Below are positions 6,433 through 17,020 of a stretch of DNA of 64,000 bases, piece after piece. The notes under the pieces were generated by a model. That model saw only the letters and a list, made by a program, of their open reading frames with translations. It was not told where the DNA came from and made no database searches. Source of the stretch: Treponema denticola. GTDB lineage: Bacteria; Spirochaetota; Spirochaetia; Treponematales; Treponemataceae. Every line of letters begins with the position of its first letter. Positions within the stretch are counted from its first letter, which is position 1. The stretch covers positions 806,001 through 870,000 of the forward strand of contig NZ_CP038800.1 in NCBI RefSeq assembly GCF_024400535.1, written 5' to 3'. Made by a program: the position numbers and the translations under genes.

Positions 6433-9400
6433 TTACGGCAGCACATAAAATTTAGCACCGTTTTGCGGCTCGATATACATTGAGCCATATAGGTAAAAGT
6501 CTTTCGTATCATTAAGAGGTGCTGTTGACGTGCTTTGAGTACCGGTGTCCAAATCAAAACTATATGTTCCATTCACAGTTGTGTCACCATTCGTTAGTAT
6601 CGTTCCATCATGCTTGCTATAGGTTTTATACTTAAACTTCAGATTGTAAATATCTGCACCAATAGACGGTGTATCGGCTATCAGCATTACGCCGTAGTTG
6701 CCATTATTTGTCTTATAAAAAATAAGGCGACCTTTCAAGTTATTGTTACTGTATTGATAATCTGTGGTAGTCAGATTGCTTTCGAATGCTTTTATCAGGT
6801 CATTCGAAATAGTGTCAAAAATCGTGGCAGGATCATCTGTCAGTTTACCGTTGCTGCCAACACACCAATTCTTCGCAGGACTTCCTCCCCGCGTTACGAA
6901 GAATTTGCCCGCTTGGCTTGCAAGATCTACGCCCGAACCGGCTATCAGCACCTGCGTACTCGGGTTGTATTTGTTGTCCGGTACCGTAATGCGCGCTGTG
7001 AATCCGCTTAAGTTGCTGTCGGCGCGGATCTTTGTGCCGTCGTCCAAATACACGTCGTTGTTTGCGTTAATTTGCAAGGTATCTTTCATAGTTACTATTG
7101 TGTTTTTTGCGTATATGCCTTGGCCTTTTGCCGCCCGATTGCCGAGAATCTGCAAGCTCTGAACGCCGGAGGATGGGTCTGTGGAATCTTTCAGATTTAA
7201 GGAGCAGGCATCGCCGATATAGATGCCGCCGCCTTGGCCTTCGTCTGCTCCGGTACCTGTCGCTTTGTTTGCGTCATTTGTATCCGTGCCGCCGATGGTA
7301 CCGCCGCTGATTGTTACGGCGGACGGAGTGTTCGGCGAAACGTCGGCCTTTACCGCGTAGATTGCGCCGCCTTTTAGCACCGCCTCGTTGCCCGTAAGGG
7401 TGCAGCCTATCAGGGTAACGGTTGCGCCGCTTGCGTAGATTGCGCCGCCTATGCCGGCGGCATTGTTCGGTGTGAGCCCTTTGCAGTTTTTAATGATTGT
7501 GTTTGTAAGGTTTACGGCGGTGCCCAAGCCGCATCCGATAGCCCCGCCTTTGTTTGCTTGGCAGTCTTCGATAATGCAGTTCTCAAGCTGTGCCTTGCTG
7601 CCGCTGACGGTAACATTAATGGCGCCGCCAAATGCTCCGGTTGTGTTTTGACCGCCTTTAAGCGTCAGTTTTTTAAGGGTAAGTGTTTTGCCGCTTTGTA
7701 CCATGAAAATGCGGTGTGTGGTTGAGGGGGCATCCGTGCCGCCTGAGTTTGCGTTCAGGATGTCTGTAGTATTATTGCTGCCCTGTATCGTGATGTTTTT
7801 TTCGATGATGATTTGGCCTGAGTTGCTGCCGACGTTTGTCGCCTTAATTTCGCCGTTTATCGTGATAACGGCATTGTTGTCGGCGATTTCGACAGCTCTT
7901 TTCAGCAGTTTCCACGGCTGCGGGTCTGTTGATTTTATGGTTGTCGTTTTCTTAAACTTGACCTTTACGGTTGTATTGCCGGTTACTGTAAGCGTATAGC
8001 CGGTATTCGTTCCGTTTACCGGAGTGCCGTCCTTTGTCCAGCCGTCCACTTCCCATGCAAGTTTGGGTGTTGCGGTAAAGGTTACGGTTTTGCCGTACGT
8101 AATGTTTGAAGCAAGGGTCTGCAGGGTTGAGTTGTTCGATGTTCCGGAAGTTCCGCCCGTTATCTGTGCCGTTAGAGTTCCGGTACCGCTTTCTACACAA
8201 AATTGTACCGTGTAGTGGTCTTCCGTCCACACTGCATACAAGTCTACCGTCCCGCCTTGAGCATCGGTAAGGTTGTTTACCAGAGCTCCGTTAGCATGTG
8301 CCACAGTAGTACTGCCGGAACTCGTTGCCCAGCCGGCAAAGGTATGACCTGTCTTTGTAAACGCATTTGCAGTAAGATTCTGAGGCACATTATATGTAAA
8401 CGTCTGATTGCTCATAGTACCGCCCGTATGACCGTTGCCGTTAAAGCGTACCGTGTAGGTATTTGCCGTCCACTGTGCCATGTAGGTGGTATTGCTCGAG
8501 GGGAATACCGGCGGTGTAGATAATAGGGGACTCCAGCCGCTAAAGGTATAGCCTGTATTGACGGGATTTGCCGGAACCGTGAGCGACGTACCGAATCTGC
8601 CTGAGAGCGTTACATTCGACGTACTGCCGCTTATGGTTCCGCCGTTCGGATTGAACGTTACGTTTACGGTCTTGCGTTTGTAATATACTTTGACAACCGT
8701 ACTGCCGTCCGCCGCGATTGTTGCACTTGCAGGGTCTTGGCTCGCAAACTCAAAACCCGTATAGGTTTTATATATTCCGGTGATGTGAGCTCCCGTTGTG
8801 CCGGTCGGGTTCTCGGTTTCCTGCGGACTTGTAGGATATTGTCCTGCCGGCTCGGCAGGAAGCTCCTGATAATGCTCGACCCTGTATGACGTACCGCTAT
8901 TCGGTGCCCACTGTGCATAAAGCGTGATATTGGCGGTTATCGGTGTTGTAAAGTTCCATTCTTGACCCGGCGTACAGTTTTGGTCTTTATACCAGCTGCT
9001 GCCTAAGGTATAGCCCGCCCGTGTAGGTACATTGGGAGTAACGGGTGCAGCAGCAGCCGTGTTGTGCGGCACGAGTACGGTACGCGATGTAGATGTAGTT
9101 GAACCGTCCGTAAATGTGCCGCCGTTTGCGTGGAAAGTAACGCTATGACACTTGAGAACTTTGTAATACTTCGTTGTAGTCGATGTCGGCGTATATCCCG
9201 TGCCGTCCGTGTGATATTTTACCTCGTAAAGCTTTTCGTTTGCAGTGCCTAAGCCGAGCGAAGCCGTAACGGGATTACCGTCATACGGCGATACAGCCCC
9301 CGTTGCCGAGCCGCCGACTACTTCTTGTACCGTGCAGTGAACGGTTGTTCCTGCGATATTTTGTATTGTAATCTGCGCTTCGGGTGCACTCGTTTCCCCG

Positions 9401-10348
9401 TTTATGATGATGGGGCTGCCTACGGAAGTTCCACTTCCGCTTCCCGCACCTTGCTGACCACGCGCTATATTAACGGTTTCGAGAGGCGGCTGCGGACGGG
9501 CTGTTCCCGTTTCAAGCACTGCAGAAACCAGTCCCTTATTGTCCTTGAGTTTAACTGTGTAAGGTTGGTATGCATTACCGACCGGTAACTGGGTATCGTA
9601 GTACAAAACCCAGTTACCGGAAGGCGGCACGGGATAACCTGCAAGCTGTGTAACCGCCGTAATAAAGTGCGCATCGGAAGGTTTTACAAAATCTCCGCCG
9701 CTTACCGTCAGCGGGTATGAAGTGCCGTTTATTTCAATCTGTGCAATGTCTTTGTGGAGCTTTCCGCCGGTAACAGATACACCCATATCGGGAACTTCCA
9801 GACACAAAACGTAAGTCGGAGAAGCCGAATTTGTCTTTGCAAGAACGGCGGTCGGCTTGGGCGGCGAAGTATTCACTTTGAGGTTAAAGCCGGCCTTTTT
9901 ACCGAATTTTCTTCCGTCCTCGGCTATAAGGGTAATTTCAGCTCCGATGTCTTTGGTACACCACTCGTAGTCTTTCAAAAAGAGCGGTTTATACGTAAGC
10001 TCCAGTTTATCGTTTGCGGTTTGAACTAGAGTATAGTAAGTGCCGTATGTGGGCTGCGTTGAAAGGCCCGGAAAGCTGATAACCTTTCCTGCATCGGCGG
10101 GGGATGTAGGCATAACGAGCTTAATGTTTTTGGGGTTCGTCAGTTTAATCGTAACCTTTACCTCTTCCGCCGATGATACGCACTGCACACCGTCTATTGT
10201 TTTTGCCGGCTTATTTATGGCTGAATTCGAAGGGATAACTTCCGCCGACCAATTCTTCGGGGTCATCTAAAAACTGTTTACAGGCTGTAAGTATTATAGT
10301 TGTCAATAGTGCTGCTGTAATTGTTAAAATCTTTAAAAGTTTTTTCAT
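6433..10348 (-). CDS. giant surface lipoprotein with InlB-like repeats and PMP-type beta-helix (frameshifted near the N-terminus)
   Basis: The gene should start at ATG 10348, behind AGGA, with a lipoprotein signal ending in LTACKQF. That frame runs out within about 40 codons. The body is open in another frame from 10266 and encodes 1277 residues. Removing one C from the run of four at 10259-10262 joins the two smoothly. The body has N-terminal beta domains, then Flg_new/InlB B-type repeats (VTFHANGGTF, WSPLL, LYAQW), then a right-handed beta-helix with GGAI motifs as in chlamydial polymorphic membrane proteins. It is probably anchored in the outer membrane and surface exposed. Either phase-off variation or sequencing error explains the break. 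Confidence 0.8.
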
Positions 10349-10468
10349 AATTGTTTTTCCTTTATTTAGGGGAGGTTTCGATTATTCGTAGTACAGTATA
10401 GCACGATTCCGCAAATACTTCAAGTTTTGGATCCTCGTAAATTAAACCCTATTGCTAAAAAACGGAAT

Positions 10469-11929
10469 ATGGAATATTATATGTGTATGTGTCAAGTTAT
10501 TCTACCCGATAATTTAAAAGGTTTTAAGATTTATATGATCGGTATTAAGGGTACGGGAATGACGGCTTTGGCGGAAATTTTGGTTTCGCGTGGAGCCGTG
10601 GTTTCAGGAAGTGATGTGCCTGAAAATTTTTATACTGATGATGCTTTAAAAAAACTTAATATAAAAATTTTTTCTCCCTTTTCTCCAGATAATATTCCTG
10701 ATGATACAGGGCTTGTTATTTATTCGGCTGCCTATTCCCCCGATAATAACGAAGAAATGTATGAGGTAGAACAAAGAGACCTTCCTAAGATGTCTTATCC
10801 CGAGGCTATAGGAGCCTTGTCCCGTCATTCCTATTCTTGCGGTATTGCAGGCGTCCAAGGAAAGACCAGTACAACGGGGATTACGGGTTCTATCTTAAAA
10901 GAATTAAAACTTCCCGTTTCGGTGTTGGCAGGAAGCGTAATAAAGAGCTTCGGCGATTCATGCACAATGCTCGGCGGTTCAAAATATTTTGTTGCCGAAA
11001 CTTGCGAATATAAAAGGCATTTTTTAAATTTTCATCCTAAAAAGATAATTTTAACGGGAGTTGAACCGGATCATCAAGATTATTATCCGACCTATGAGTC
11101 TATATTGACTGCCTTTTTGCAGTATATAGACAGACTTCCCCAATTCAGCGAGCTCTTTTATTGTGCAGATGATGATGGCGCTTGCGAGGCTGCCCGTTTA
11201 AGTTTTTCCAGCAGACCCGATCTTATTTTTATTCCCTATGGGGAAAAAGCTTCGGGAGATTATAAGCTGACTGTTTCAGGCGTACGGGATGAAAAACTTT
11301 ATTTTTCTCTTGCCGGCTTTTCGGGAGAGTTTTATCTGCAGATTCCGGGAAAACATAATGCCCTAAATGCCGCGGCTGCAATAGCCCTTTCGGTGAGCCT
11401 TTTAAAAGAAGAATACGGCGAAATCTCGGTTTCCAATGTTTCTGCCATCAAAAAGGCCGTATCTTCATACGCCGGAGCAAAGAGGCGCACCGAGTTAATA
11501 GGTAAGATAGAATCTAAGGATATTTTGATTTATGATGACTATGCCCATCATCCTACAGCCATCAAGTCTCTTTTAAGCGGCTTACGCCAATTTTATCCGA
11601 AAAGAAGAATAATTGCAGACTTTATGTCCCATACGTACACTCGGACGGAAGCTCTTTTGGAGGAATTTGCTTCTTGTTTTGGAGATGCCGATATGGTAAT
11701 TTTGCACAAGATTTTCAGCTCGGCACGTGAAAAATATCAGGGGCAGGTAGATGCAGAGCTCCTTTTTAACAGAACAAAAAAATATCATAAAAATGTCTTT
11801 TTCTTTAATGAAGTATTGGATGCAAAAAAATTTGTTTTAGAAAAATTAAAGCCGGGGGATATTTTTATTACAATAGGTGCGGGAAATAATTATGTTCTAG
11901 GTACCGAGATTTTAAAAGAACTTAGTTAA
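10469..11929 (+). CDS. murC: UDP-N-acetylmuramate--L-alanine ligase (MurC)
   Basis: This cytoplasmic ligase adds L-alanine to UDP-MurNAc with ATP, the first peptide step of peptidoglycan synthesis. Motifs are the N-terminal nucleotide-fold GIKGTGMTALAE, the P-loop GVQGKTSTTG, and DDYAHHPTAI near residue 370. The frame is open from TTG 10427. I prefer ATG 10469, which leaves a family-like N-terminus, though no strong ribosome-binding site is present. A Mur-tripeptide recycling ligase (Mpl) is the main alternative, but the MurC-type DDYAHHP motif cannot separate them alone. Confidence 0.8.
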   Translation: MEYYMCMCQVILPDNLKGFKIYMIGIKGTGMTALAEILVSRGAVVSGSDVPENFYTDDALKKLNIKIFSPFSPDNIPDDTGLVIYSAAYSPDNNEEMYEVEQRDLPKMSYPEAIGALSRHSYSCGIAGVQGKTSTTGITGSILKELKLPVSVLAGSVIKSFGDSCTMLGGSKYFVAETCEYKRHFLNFHPKKIILTGVEPDHQDYYPTYESILTAFLQYIDRLPQFSELFYCADDDGACEAARLSFSSRPDLIFIPYGEKASGDYKLTVSGVRDEKLYFSLAGFSGEFYLQIPGKHNALNAAAAIALSVSLLKEEYGEISVSNVSAIKKAVSSYAGAKRRTELIGKIESKDILIYDDYAHHPTAIKSLLSGLRQFYPKRRIIADFMSHTYTRTEALLEEFASCFGDADMVILHKIFSSAREKYQGQVDAELLFNRTKKYHKNVFFFNEVLDAKKFVLEKLKPGDIFITIGAGNNYVLGTEILKELS

Positions 11930-11944
11930 AATAAGGAAAAATAT

Positions 11945-12811
11945 ATGAAAAGTATGACGGGCTATGCCCTTACCGAAAAGACCGAACCTAATTCCTTTAT
12001 AAGTTTGGAACTAAAAAGTTATAATTCAAGATATTTGGATTTAAATTTAAATTTTCCCTTTTGGCTTTCTGCCCTTGAGCCTGTTTTTAGAGCTTACTTT
12101 TCTGAAAGGATAGCCCGCGGGAAGGTTGAGGTTTCCCTCCGTGTAAAGGATGCGGATATAGATGTAGATATCCTTACAAACACTAAGGTTGCAAAGGCCT
12201 ATGCAAAGGCCATGAGGGAGGTGGCTGAGGCTGCCGGAATAAGTCCCGAAATAGATATAAACCGTTTTTCCGAAAAAGAAGGCGTTATTACAATTGAAAG
12301 AAATATAGATATTCCTGCCTGGGAAAATATATTGTTGCCTATTTTTGAAGAAACATTTATAAAATACGATAAAACTAGGCTTGATGAAGGAGCTGTATTA
12401 AAAAAAGATATCTTAAGCAATCTGGACAGAATCTATTCTTCTATAAAGACAATAAAAAAGTATGCTCCCAAAATGGAAGAAATTTTTTGTCAAAATATTA
12501 AAGAAAAATTTACCGAGCTTTTAGGCAGCGAAATAAATGAACAGCGTATTATGCAGGAAGTTGCCGTAATGCTCGTTAAGTATACAATCAACGAAGAAAT
12601 TGTCAGGCTTGAAGCCCATTGCGATGCTTTATCCCTTGAGCTTAAACGCAGTGTTCCTGTAGGAAAAAAACTCGACTTTATATGTCAAGAGATAAACAGG
12701 GAGATAAACACAATAGGTTCAAAAAATCAGATGATTGAAATGTCTCAGTCTATTATCGAAGTAAAAGATGCTCTTGAAAACATAAGAGAACAAAGCAGGA
12801 ATGTTGAGTAG
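11945..12811 (+). CDS. yicC: YicC-family endoribonuclease-like protein
   Basis: The 288 residues start with the family hallmark MKSMTGYA and end with a conserved C-terminal domain containing KLDFICQEINREINTIGSK. YicC proteins are RNases that modulate small-RNA and mRNA turnover. The gene lies 15 bases after murC and 9 bases before the kinase gene, forming an apparent operon. It is complete. Confidence 0.9.
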   Translation: MKSMTGYALTEKTEPNSFISLELKSYNSRYLDLNLNFPFWLSALEPVFRAYFSERIARGKVEVSLRVKDADIDVDILTNTKVAKAYAKAMREVAEAAGISPEIDINRFSEKEGVITIERNIDIPAWENILLPIFEETFIKYDKTRLDEGAVLKKDILSNLDRIYSSIKTIKKYAPKMEEIFCQNIKEKFTELLGSEINEQRIMQEVAVMLVKYTINEEIVRLEAHCDALSLELKRSVPVGKKLDFICQEINREINTIGSKNQMIEMSQSIIEVKDALENIREQSRNVE

Positions 12812-12820
12812 GATAAAAGA

Positions 12821-13384
12821 ATGAAAGAGAGAACTTATAAAATCCCTGAAGGTAAAGAGTTGAGAGTTGCAATTTCAGGGCAGTCCGGCTGCGGAAATAC
12901 TACGGTTTCTACATTAACTGCAAAGGCTTTAAATTTACCATGTATTAATTATACTTTTAAAAATATTGCAGAAGAACTTAATATTTCTTTTGAAGAAGTT
13001 CTAAAAAGAGCTAAAAAAGATTTTTCTTTCGATAAAATGGTTGATAAAAAACAGATTGAACTTGCTTCTACAAGCTCCTGTGTTTTGGGATCAAGGTTGG
13101 CAATTTGGCTTTTAAAGTCAGCTGACTTGAGAGTTTATCTAAGGGCCTCTATAGATGTCCGCGCAAAAAGAATTCAAAAAAGAGAAGGCGGCGATATACA
13201 AAAAATAAAGGCCGATACCGATTTGCGGGATATGGAAGATACACGAAGATACAAAGAGCTGTATGGTATCGATAATACCGAATATGAAAATGCCGATTTG
13301 ATTATAGATACTGATCATATTGGGCCGGAACTGATAGTTGAAAAAATATTGGAAGCTCTTTATAAAAAAAGTCTTTTAATTTAG
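12821..13384 (+). CDS. cytidylate-kinase-like protein with altered P-loop
   Basis: This 187-residue P-loop kinase resembles the short (archaeal-type) cytidylate kinases, which phosphorylate CMP/dCMP with ATP. The nucleotide loop reads GQSGCGNTT (20-28): Asn26 stands where Walker A normally has lysine. The rest looks intact, including a substrate region with VLGSRLAIW and a lid-like KRIQKREGGD. It is likely in one operon with yicC. Its end overlaps the convergent gene by nine bases. Function is inferred from the fold only. Confidence 0.72.
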   Translation: MKERTYKIPEGKELRVAISGQSGCGNTTVSTLTAKALNLPCINYTFKNIAEELNISFEEVLKRAKKDFSFDKMVDKKQIELASTSSCVLGSRLAIWLLKSADLRVYLRASIDVRAKRIQKREGGDIQKIKADTDLRDMEDTRRYKELYGIDNTEYENADLIIDTDHIGPELIVEKILEALYKKSLLI

Positions 13385-14050
13385 AAATCCTTTGATTGTT
13401 TTTTTGTCCTCAGCCGATAAATCCGTAAAGCTTAAATTTAGAACATTGTCATTTGAGATTATCTTACAGTCCGGAAAAATGAAGGTGTTTTCTATTTTAA
13501 GGGAGCATTGATCGAGTACCATGTTATTTTTTAAATCGCTTACATTTGCCGGAGTGTCCGGTAAAAATAAAAGAGTTTCTTCGGTCAAATTTTTTACGGT
13601 TCCTGTTATTATTGTTTCATTTACAGGATTGGTAAACAAAAATTGAACACTTTTTGAAATGTCTTTGCTTTGACCGCAATGATAACGGTTAAAAATCATT
13701 CTCAAATCTTCAATAATAGTCTTGAAGTTACTGCTTTCAAAATTTACAATCCCTTGAATTCCTAAAAACATCGCCTTGTCGGCATCTTCTGTAGAGAAAT
13801 CATTAGCCGTTAAAAGCGTAATCAATACTTCTTCCTTCGATCTGCCCCAGCGGATATGCCTGGCTATAGGTTTCCAGTGACGCGGAAAATCTCTGGCATT
13901 TATGATAACCATATCGGGGCTAATTTCTTCAATATTGTCTAAAGCCTTTAGAGGGGAGCGGTAGTGTATAAGGTCAAATTTATATTCTGAAAAAAGAGGC
14001 TGTAGATCATCAGTTGAACGCGGTAAATCCGAAATCAATAATGCTTTCAT
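13376..14050 (-). CDS. receiver-like + PilZ-like regulatory protein
   Basis: The 224-residue protein begins with a fold resembling a response-regulator receiver (ALLISDLPRS, then PDMVIINARD, then ITLLTANDFS). The C-terminal 90 residues resemble a PilZ-type beta barrel, but I see no clear RxxxR / DxSxxG c-di-GMP signature. It may be a degenerate signalling protein. It starts 15 bases after the exported-protein gene, so the two form an operon. Confidence 0.5.
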   Translation of the reverse strand: MKALLISDLPRSTDDLQPLFSEYKFDLIHYRSPLKALDNIEEISPDMVIINARDFPRHWKPIARHIRWGRSKEEVLITLLTANDFSTEDADKAMFLGIQGIVNFESSNFKTIIEDLRMIFNRYHCGQSKDISKSVQFLFTNPVNETIITGTVKNLTEETLLFLPDTPANVSDLKNNMVLDQCSLKIENTFIFPDCKIISNDNVLNLSFTDLSAEDKKTIKGFLN

Positions 14051-14064
14051 TTAAAATACATCCT

Positions 14065-15039
14065 TTATTCTGTTCCTAAGTTTTCGACTACATAATCATA
14101 TACGGTCCAAATTCCATCTTTAGATGTTAAAAAATATGTAAAGCGCTTTTTTTCTCTAAAATTGGAATATTCAAACCATTCAATCACCTTTACTTCTGCC
14201 TGCGTATCGGTATAACCTGTATGTTCTATTTTAAATTCTACAGGAATAACGGCAATATCTTTATCAACTCTTTCTTGACTTAATTCATGTTTGTAAATTT
14301 GTATCATTTCCATTCGGCCTGCTTCGGATTCTGCCTTAAATCTGCGGTTTCGTGAAGGATCCCTGCTTATCATTTTCTCCAAGTCCATGTAAAGGAAAAA
14401 CTGTTCCCACAGTGATTTTTGCCGAGCAGTCAAAAGATAGGCTATGACTTGGTCCGGAGGAATCGGTTTTGTCTGTAAGATTTCACCCGAAGCCTGCGAA
14501 ACGGGGAGAGAACCTAAGGCAGCTGCAGAAGGTGCCGGTTTTATTTCAAGACTTAGCTTATTCGACAGAATGTGTAATTCCGAATTATCCGAATACCTTT
14601 TTAGCTCAGGAAAAAATAGAGCATTTACTAGGAGTATGCCGGGGTCGGTAATTTCAATATAATCTTTGAGGTTTTCTATGAAGGAATAGGTTTCTCCAGG
14701 CTCCAAGCTTATCTCTCTAAAGTAAATTTGACGGTTGGTGTTACGCTTGCGCATCCAATCTACCGTGTGTTGTAATTGCCGGTTTTTGCTGTTTATAATC
14801 CCAAAATCTATGCTAAAGGAACGGTCATCGGCAAGTTTAAATCTAAAAGTTTCTGAATTATTGTTTGTGATTGATATTTGTATAAAAATAGGCTCAGAGG
14901 ATCCGGAGCCCGGATAATAAATTCGTCTGTCATAAAATCTTATAGAAACCTCAGCCTTTAAAACAGGAGAGTCCGCATTTTGGGCAAATATAAATAAGGA
15001 TTGAATAAGGCAAAGAACAATTATAAAATGTTTTTTCAC
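14065..15039 (-). CDS. exported protein of unknown function
   Basis: I choose the GTG at 15039 because GGAGGAA lies just upstream and it puts a signal peptide (KKHFIIVLCLIQSLFIFAQ) at the N-terminus; the open frame extends to 15081. The mature protein has a beta-rich first half, with ISITNNNSETFRFKL reminiscent of BsuPI-like domains, and a second half resembling an NTF2-like fold. It is predicted to be periplasmic or outer-membrane associated. No firm family assignment. Confidence 0.65.
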   Translation of the reverse strand: MKKHFIIVLCLIQSLFIFAQNADSPVLKAEVSIRFYDRRIYYPGSGSSEPIFIQISITNNNSETFRFKLADDRSFSIDFGIINSKNRQLQHTVDWMRKRNTNRQIYFREISLEPGETYSFIENLKDYIEITDPGILLVNALFFPELKRYSDNSELHILSNKLSLEIKPAPSAAALGSLPVSQASGEILQTKPIPPDQVIAYLLTARQKSLWEQFFLYMDLEKMISRDPSRNRRFKAESEAGRMEMIQIYKHELSQERVDKDIAVIPVEFKIEHTGYTDTQAEVKVIEWFEYSNFREKKRFTYFLTSKDGIWTVYDYVVENLGTE

Positions 15040-15127
15040 GTCAATTTCCTCCATTTTTAAGTCAAGAAAACCTCTATTCATTATCGGCAGTTTTTTCCTT
15101 TTTCATTAGCTTATACACATATTCTAC

Positions 15128-15157
15128 TTGACTATGGTATAATCAATAAGGTATAAT
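15128..15157 (+). promoter_or_regulatory. promoter for thrS
   Basis: TTGACT (15128-15133) and TATAAT (15152-15157) are 18 bases apart, leaving a leader of about 100 AT-rich bases before thrS. I see no T-box specifier structure in that leader. Confidence 0.6.
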
Positions 15158-15261
15158 AAATAAAACATACTAATGTTTGTTTTAGGTTTTAAAATCTTTA
15201 GGATAGTATATAATTTTTTTTTAAAATTAACAATACATATCAATATAAAATAGAGGAAAAT

Positions 15262-17020
15262 ATGTCAACTTTACAAGAAAAATCAAAAAAATTAAGTACT
15301 CTGAGGCATAGTACTGCCCATGTTATGGCTGAAGCCGTAGTTAATCTATTTCCGGGAACAAAGGTTGCTATCGGGCCGGCTATCGATTACGGATTTTATT
15401 ATGATTTTGAACTGCCTCGTCCCATAAACAATGATGATTTACCCGCAATCGAAAAAGAAATGCGTAAAATTCTAACTACCCGTTCAAATTTTGAAAAGGA
15501 AGTGATAAGCCGGGAAAAGGCTCTTGAAATGTTTAAGGATCAGCCTTTTAAGATTGAACTTATAAAGGGTTTGCCTGCAGACGAAGAGATAAGTATTTAT
15601 AAGTCAGGTGAATTTACCGACCTTTGCCGGGGCCCCCATGTATGCTCGATGGCCGACATAAATGCTCAAGGTTTTAAACTTATGAAAATAGCCGGAGCAT
15701 ATTGGCGGGGAGATGAAACAAGACCCATGCTTACCCAGAATTTACGGTACGGCTTGGGAAAAGCCCAACGATTTAAAAGAGTATTTGGCTATGCTTGAAG
15801 AAGCCGAAAAGAGGGATCACCGAAAGATCGGAAAGGCTATGAATCTATTTCATATAGATGAAGAAAATCCCGGTCAAGTGTTTTGGCATCCTAAAGGCTG
15901 GACTCTTTATTTGACCATACAAAATTATGTAAGACAGCGCATAAAGGAAGACGGTTACCTTGAGGTTCATACCCCCTTTGTTATGCCCCGTTCCTTGTGG
16001 GAAAGGTCGGGCCATTGGGCTAAGTATAAAGAAAATATGTTTATAACCGAAAGCGAAAAGCGGCTCTTTGCCTTAAAGCCGATGAACTGTCCGGGGCATG
16101 TGGAAATATTTAAGCAGGGGATTAAAAGCTACAAGGACTTACCTCTGCGCTTAGCCGAATTCGGTTCCTGTACCCGAAATGAGCCTTCGGGTTCTTTACA
16201 CGGTATTATGCGTGTCCGCGGTTTTGTTCAAGATGACGCTCATATTTTTTGTACCGAAGAGCAAATTTCTTCCGAGGTTTCAAAATTCTGTGCCTTATTA
16301 AAGCGCATGTATGCAGATTTCGGCTTTGCTGAAGATAAAATTCTTGTTAAATTTTCTACGCGCCCAGAGCAGAGGGTAGGGGACGATGCTACATGGGACA
16401 GGGCGGAAAAGGCGCTCTCTGATGCTTGTGCAGATGCCGGCCTTGAATATGAAATTGCAGAAGGCGAGGGCGCCTTTTATGGGCCTAAGCTGGAGTTTAC
16501 TTTAATCGATGCCCTCGGCCGTGAATGGCAGTGCGGTACCATACAGGTAGATTATCAGCTTCCGTCTGCTGAAAGACTAAATGCCGAGTACATAGGAGAT
16601 GACAACAATAAGCATCATCCTGTAATGCTCCATAGGGCGGTTTTAGGCTCACTGGAAAGGTTTATAGGAATCTTGATAGAAAACTGTGCAGGTATTTTGC
16701 CTCCTTGGCTGGCTCCTGTGCAGGCTGTTATCGTTCCCGTAGCTCCCGCCTTTAACGAATACGCTCAAAAGGTTCAAAAAGCCTTGGACGAAAAAGGCTT
16801 TAGGGTTATCGCCGACATCGGAACCGATAGAATGAATGCTAAAATCCGAAAACACCAAGAAGAAAAGGTCATCTATCAGCTGATTGTAGGCCAAAGCGAA
16901 ATGGACAATAATTCCGTTGCGGTCAGAATGAGAAAGGGCGGTCAAAAGGTTATGACCTTAGATGAATTTATCTCATTCTTAAAAGACAAGGTTGATTCTT
17001 TTGCTATTGATGCAGAGTGA
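15262..17020 (+). CDS. thrS: threonyl-tRNA synthetase, interrupted by a one-base frameshift
   Basis: ThrRS charges tRNA-Thr and is essential. The N-terminal part (15262-15798) carries the editing domain with [11 protein letters not shown] and TDLCRGPH. The catalytic part, open in another frame to 17020, carries RSGHW, motif 2 ([17 protein letters not shown]), the zinc-ligand region and the anticodon domain. Deleting one C from CCC at 15734-15736 restores [14 protein letters not shown], which fits the family exactly. The protein starts at the editing domain, so a TGS domain is absent. Sequencing error is most likely. Confidence 0.93.

Noticed and set aside
7952-9674. Small open frames on both strands inside the giant lipoprotein gene
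   Set aside because: They are shadows of its GC-rich repeats; no start signals and no family resemblance.
15082-15261. T-box or other riboswitch before thrS
   Set aside because: The leader is AT-rich with no specifier loop or T-box consensus; a simple promoter explains it.
15713-15800. Separate gene starting at 15713
   Set aside because: The second ORF lacks its own ribosome-binding site and continues ThrRS exactly where the first leaves off, so it is one broken gene.
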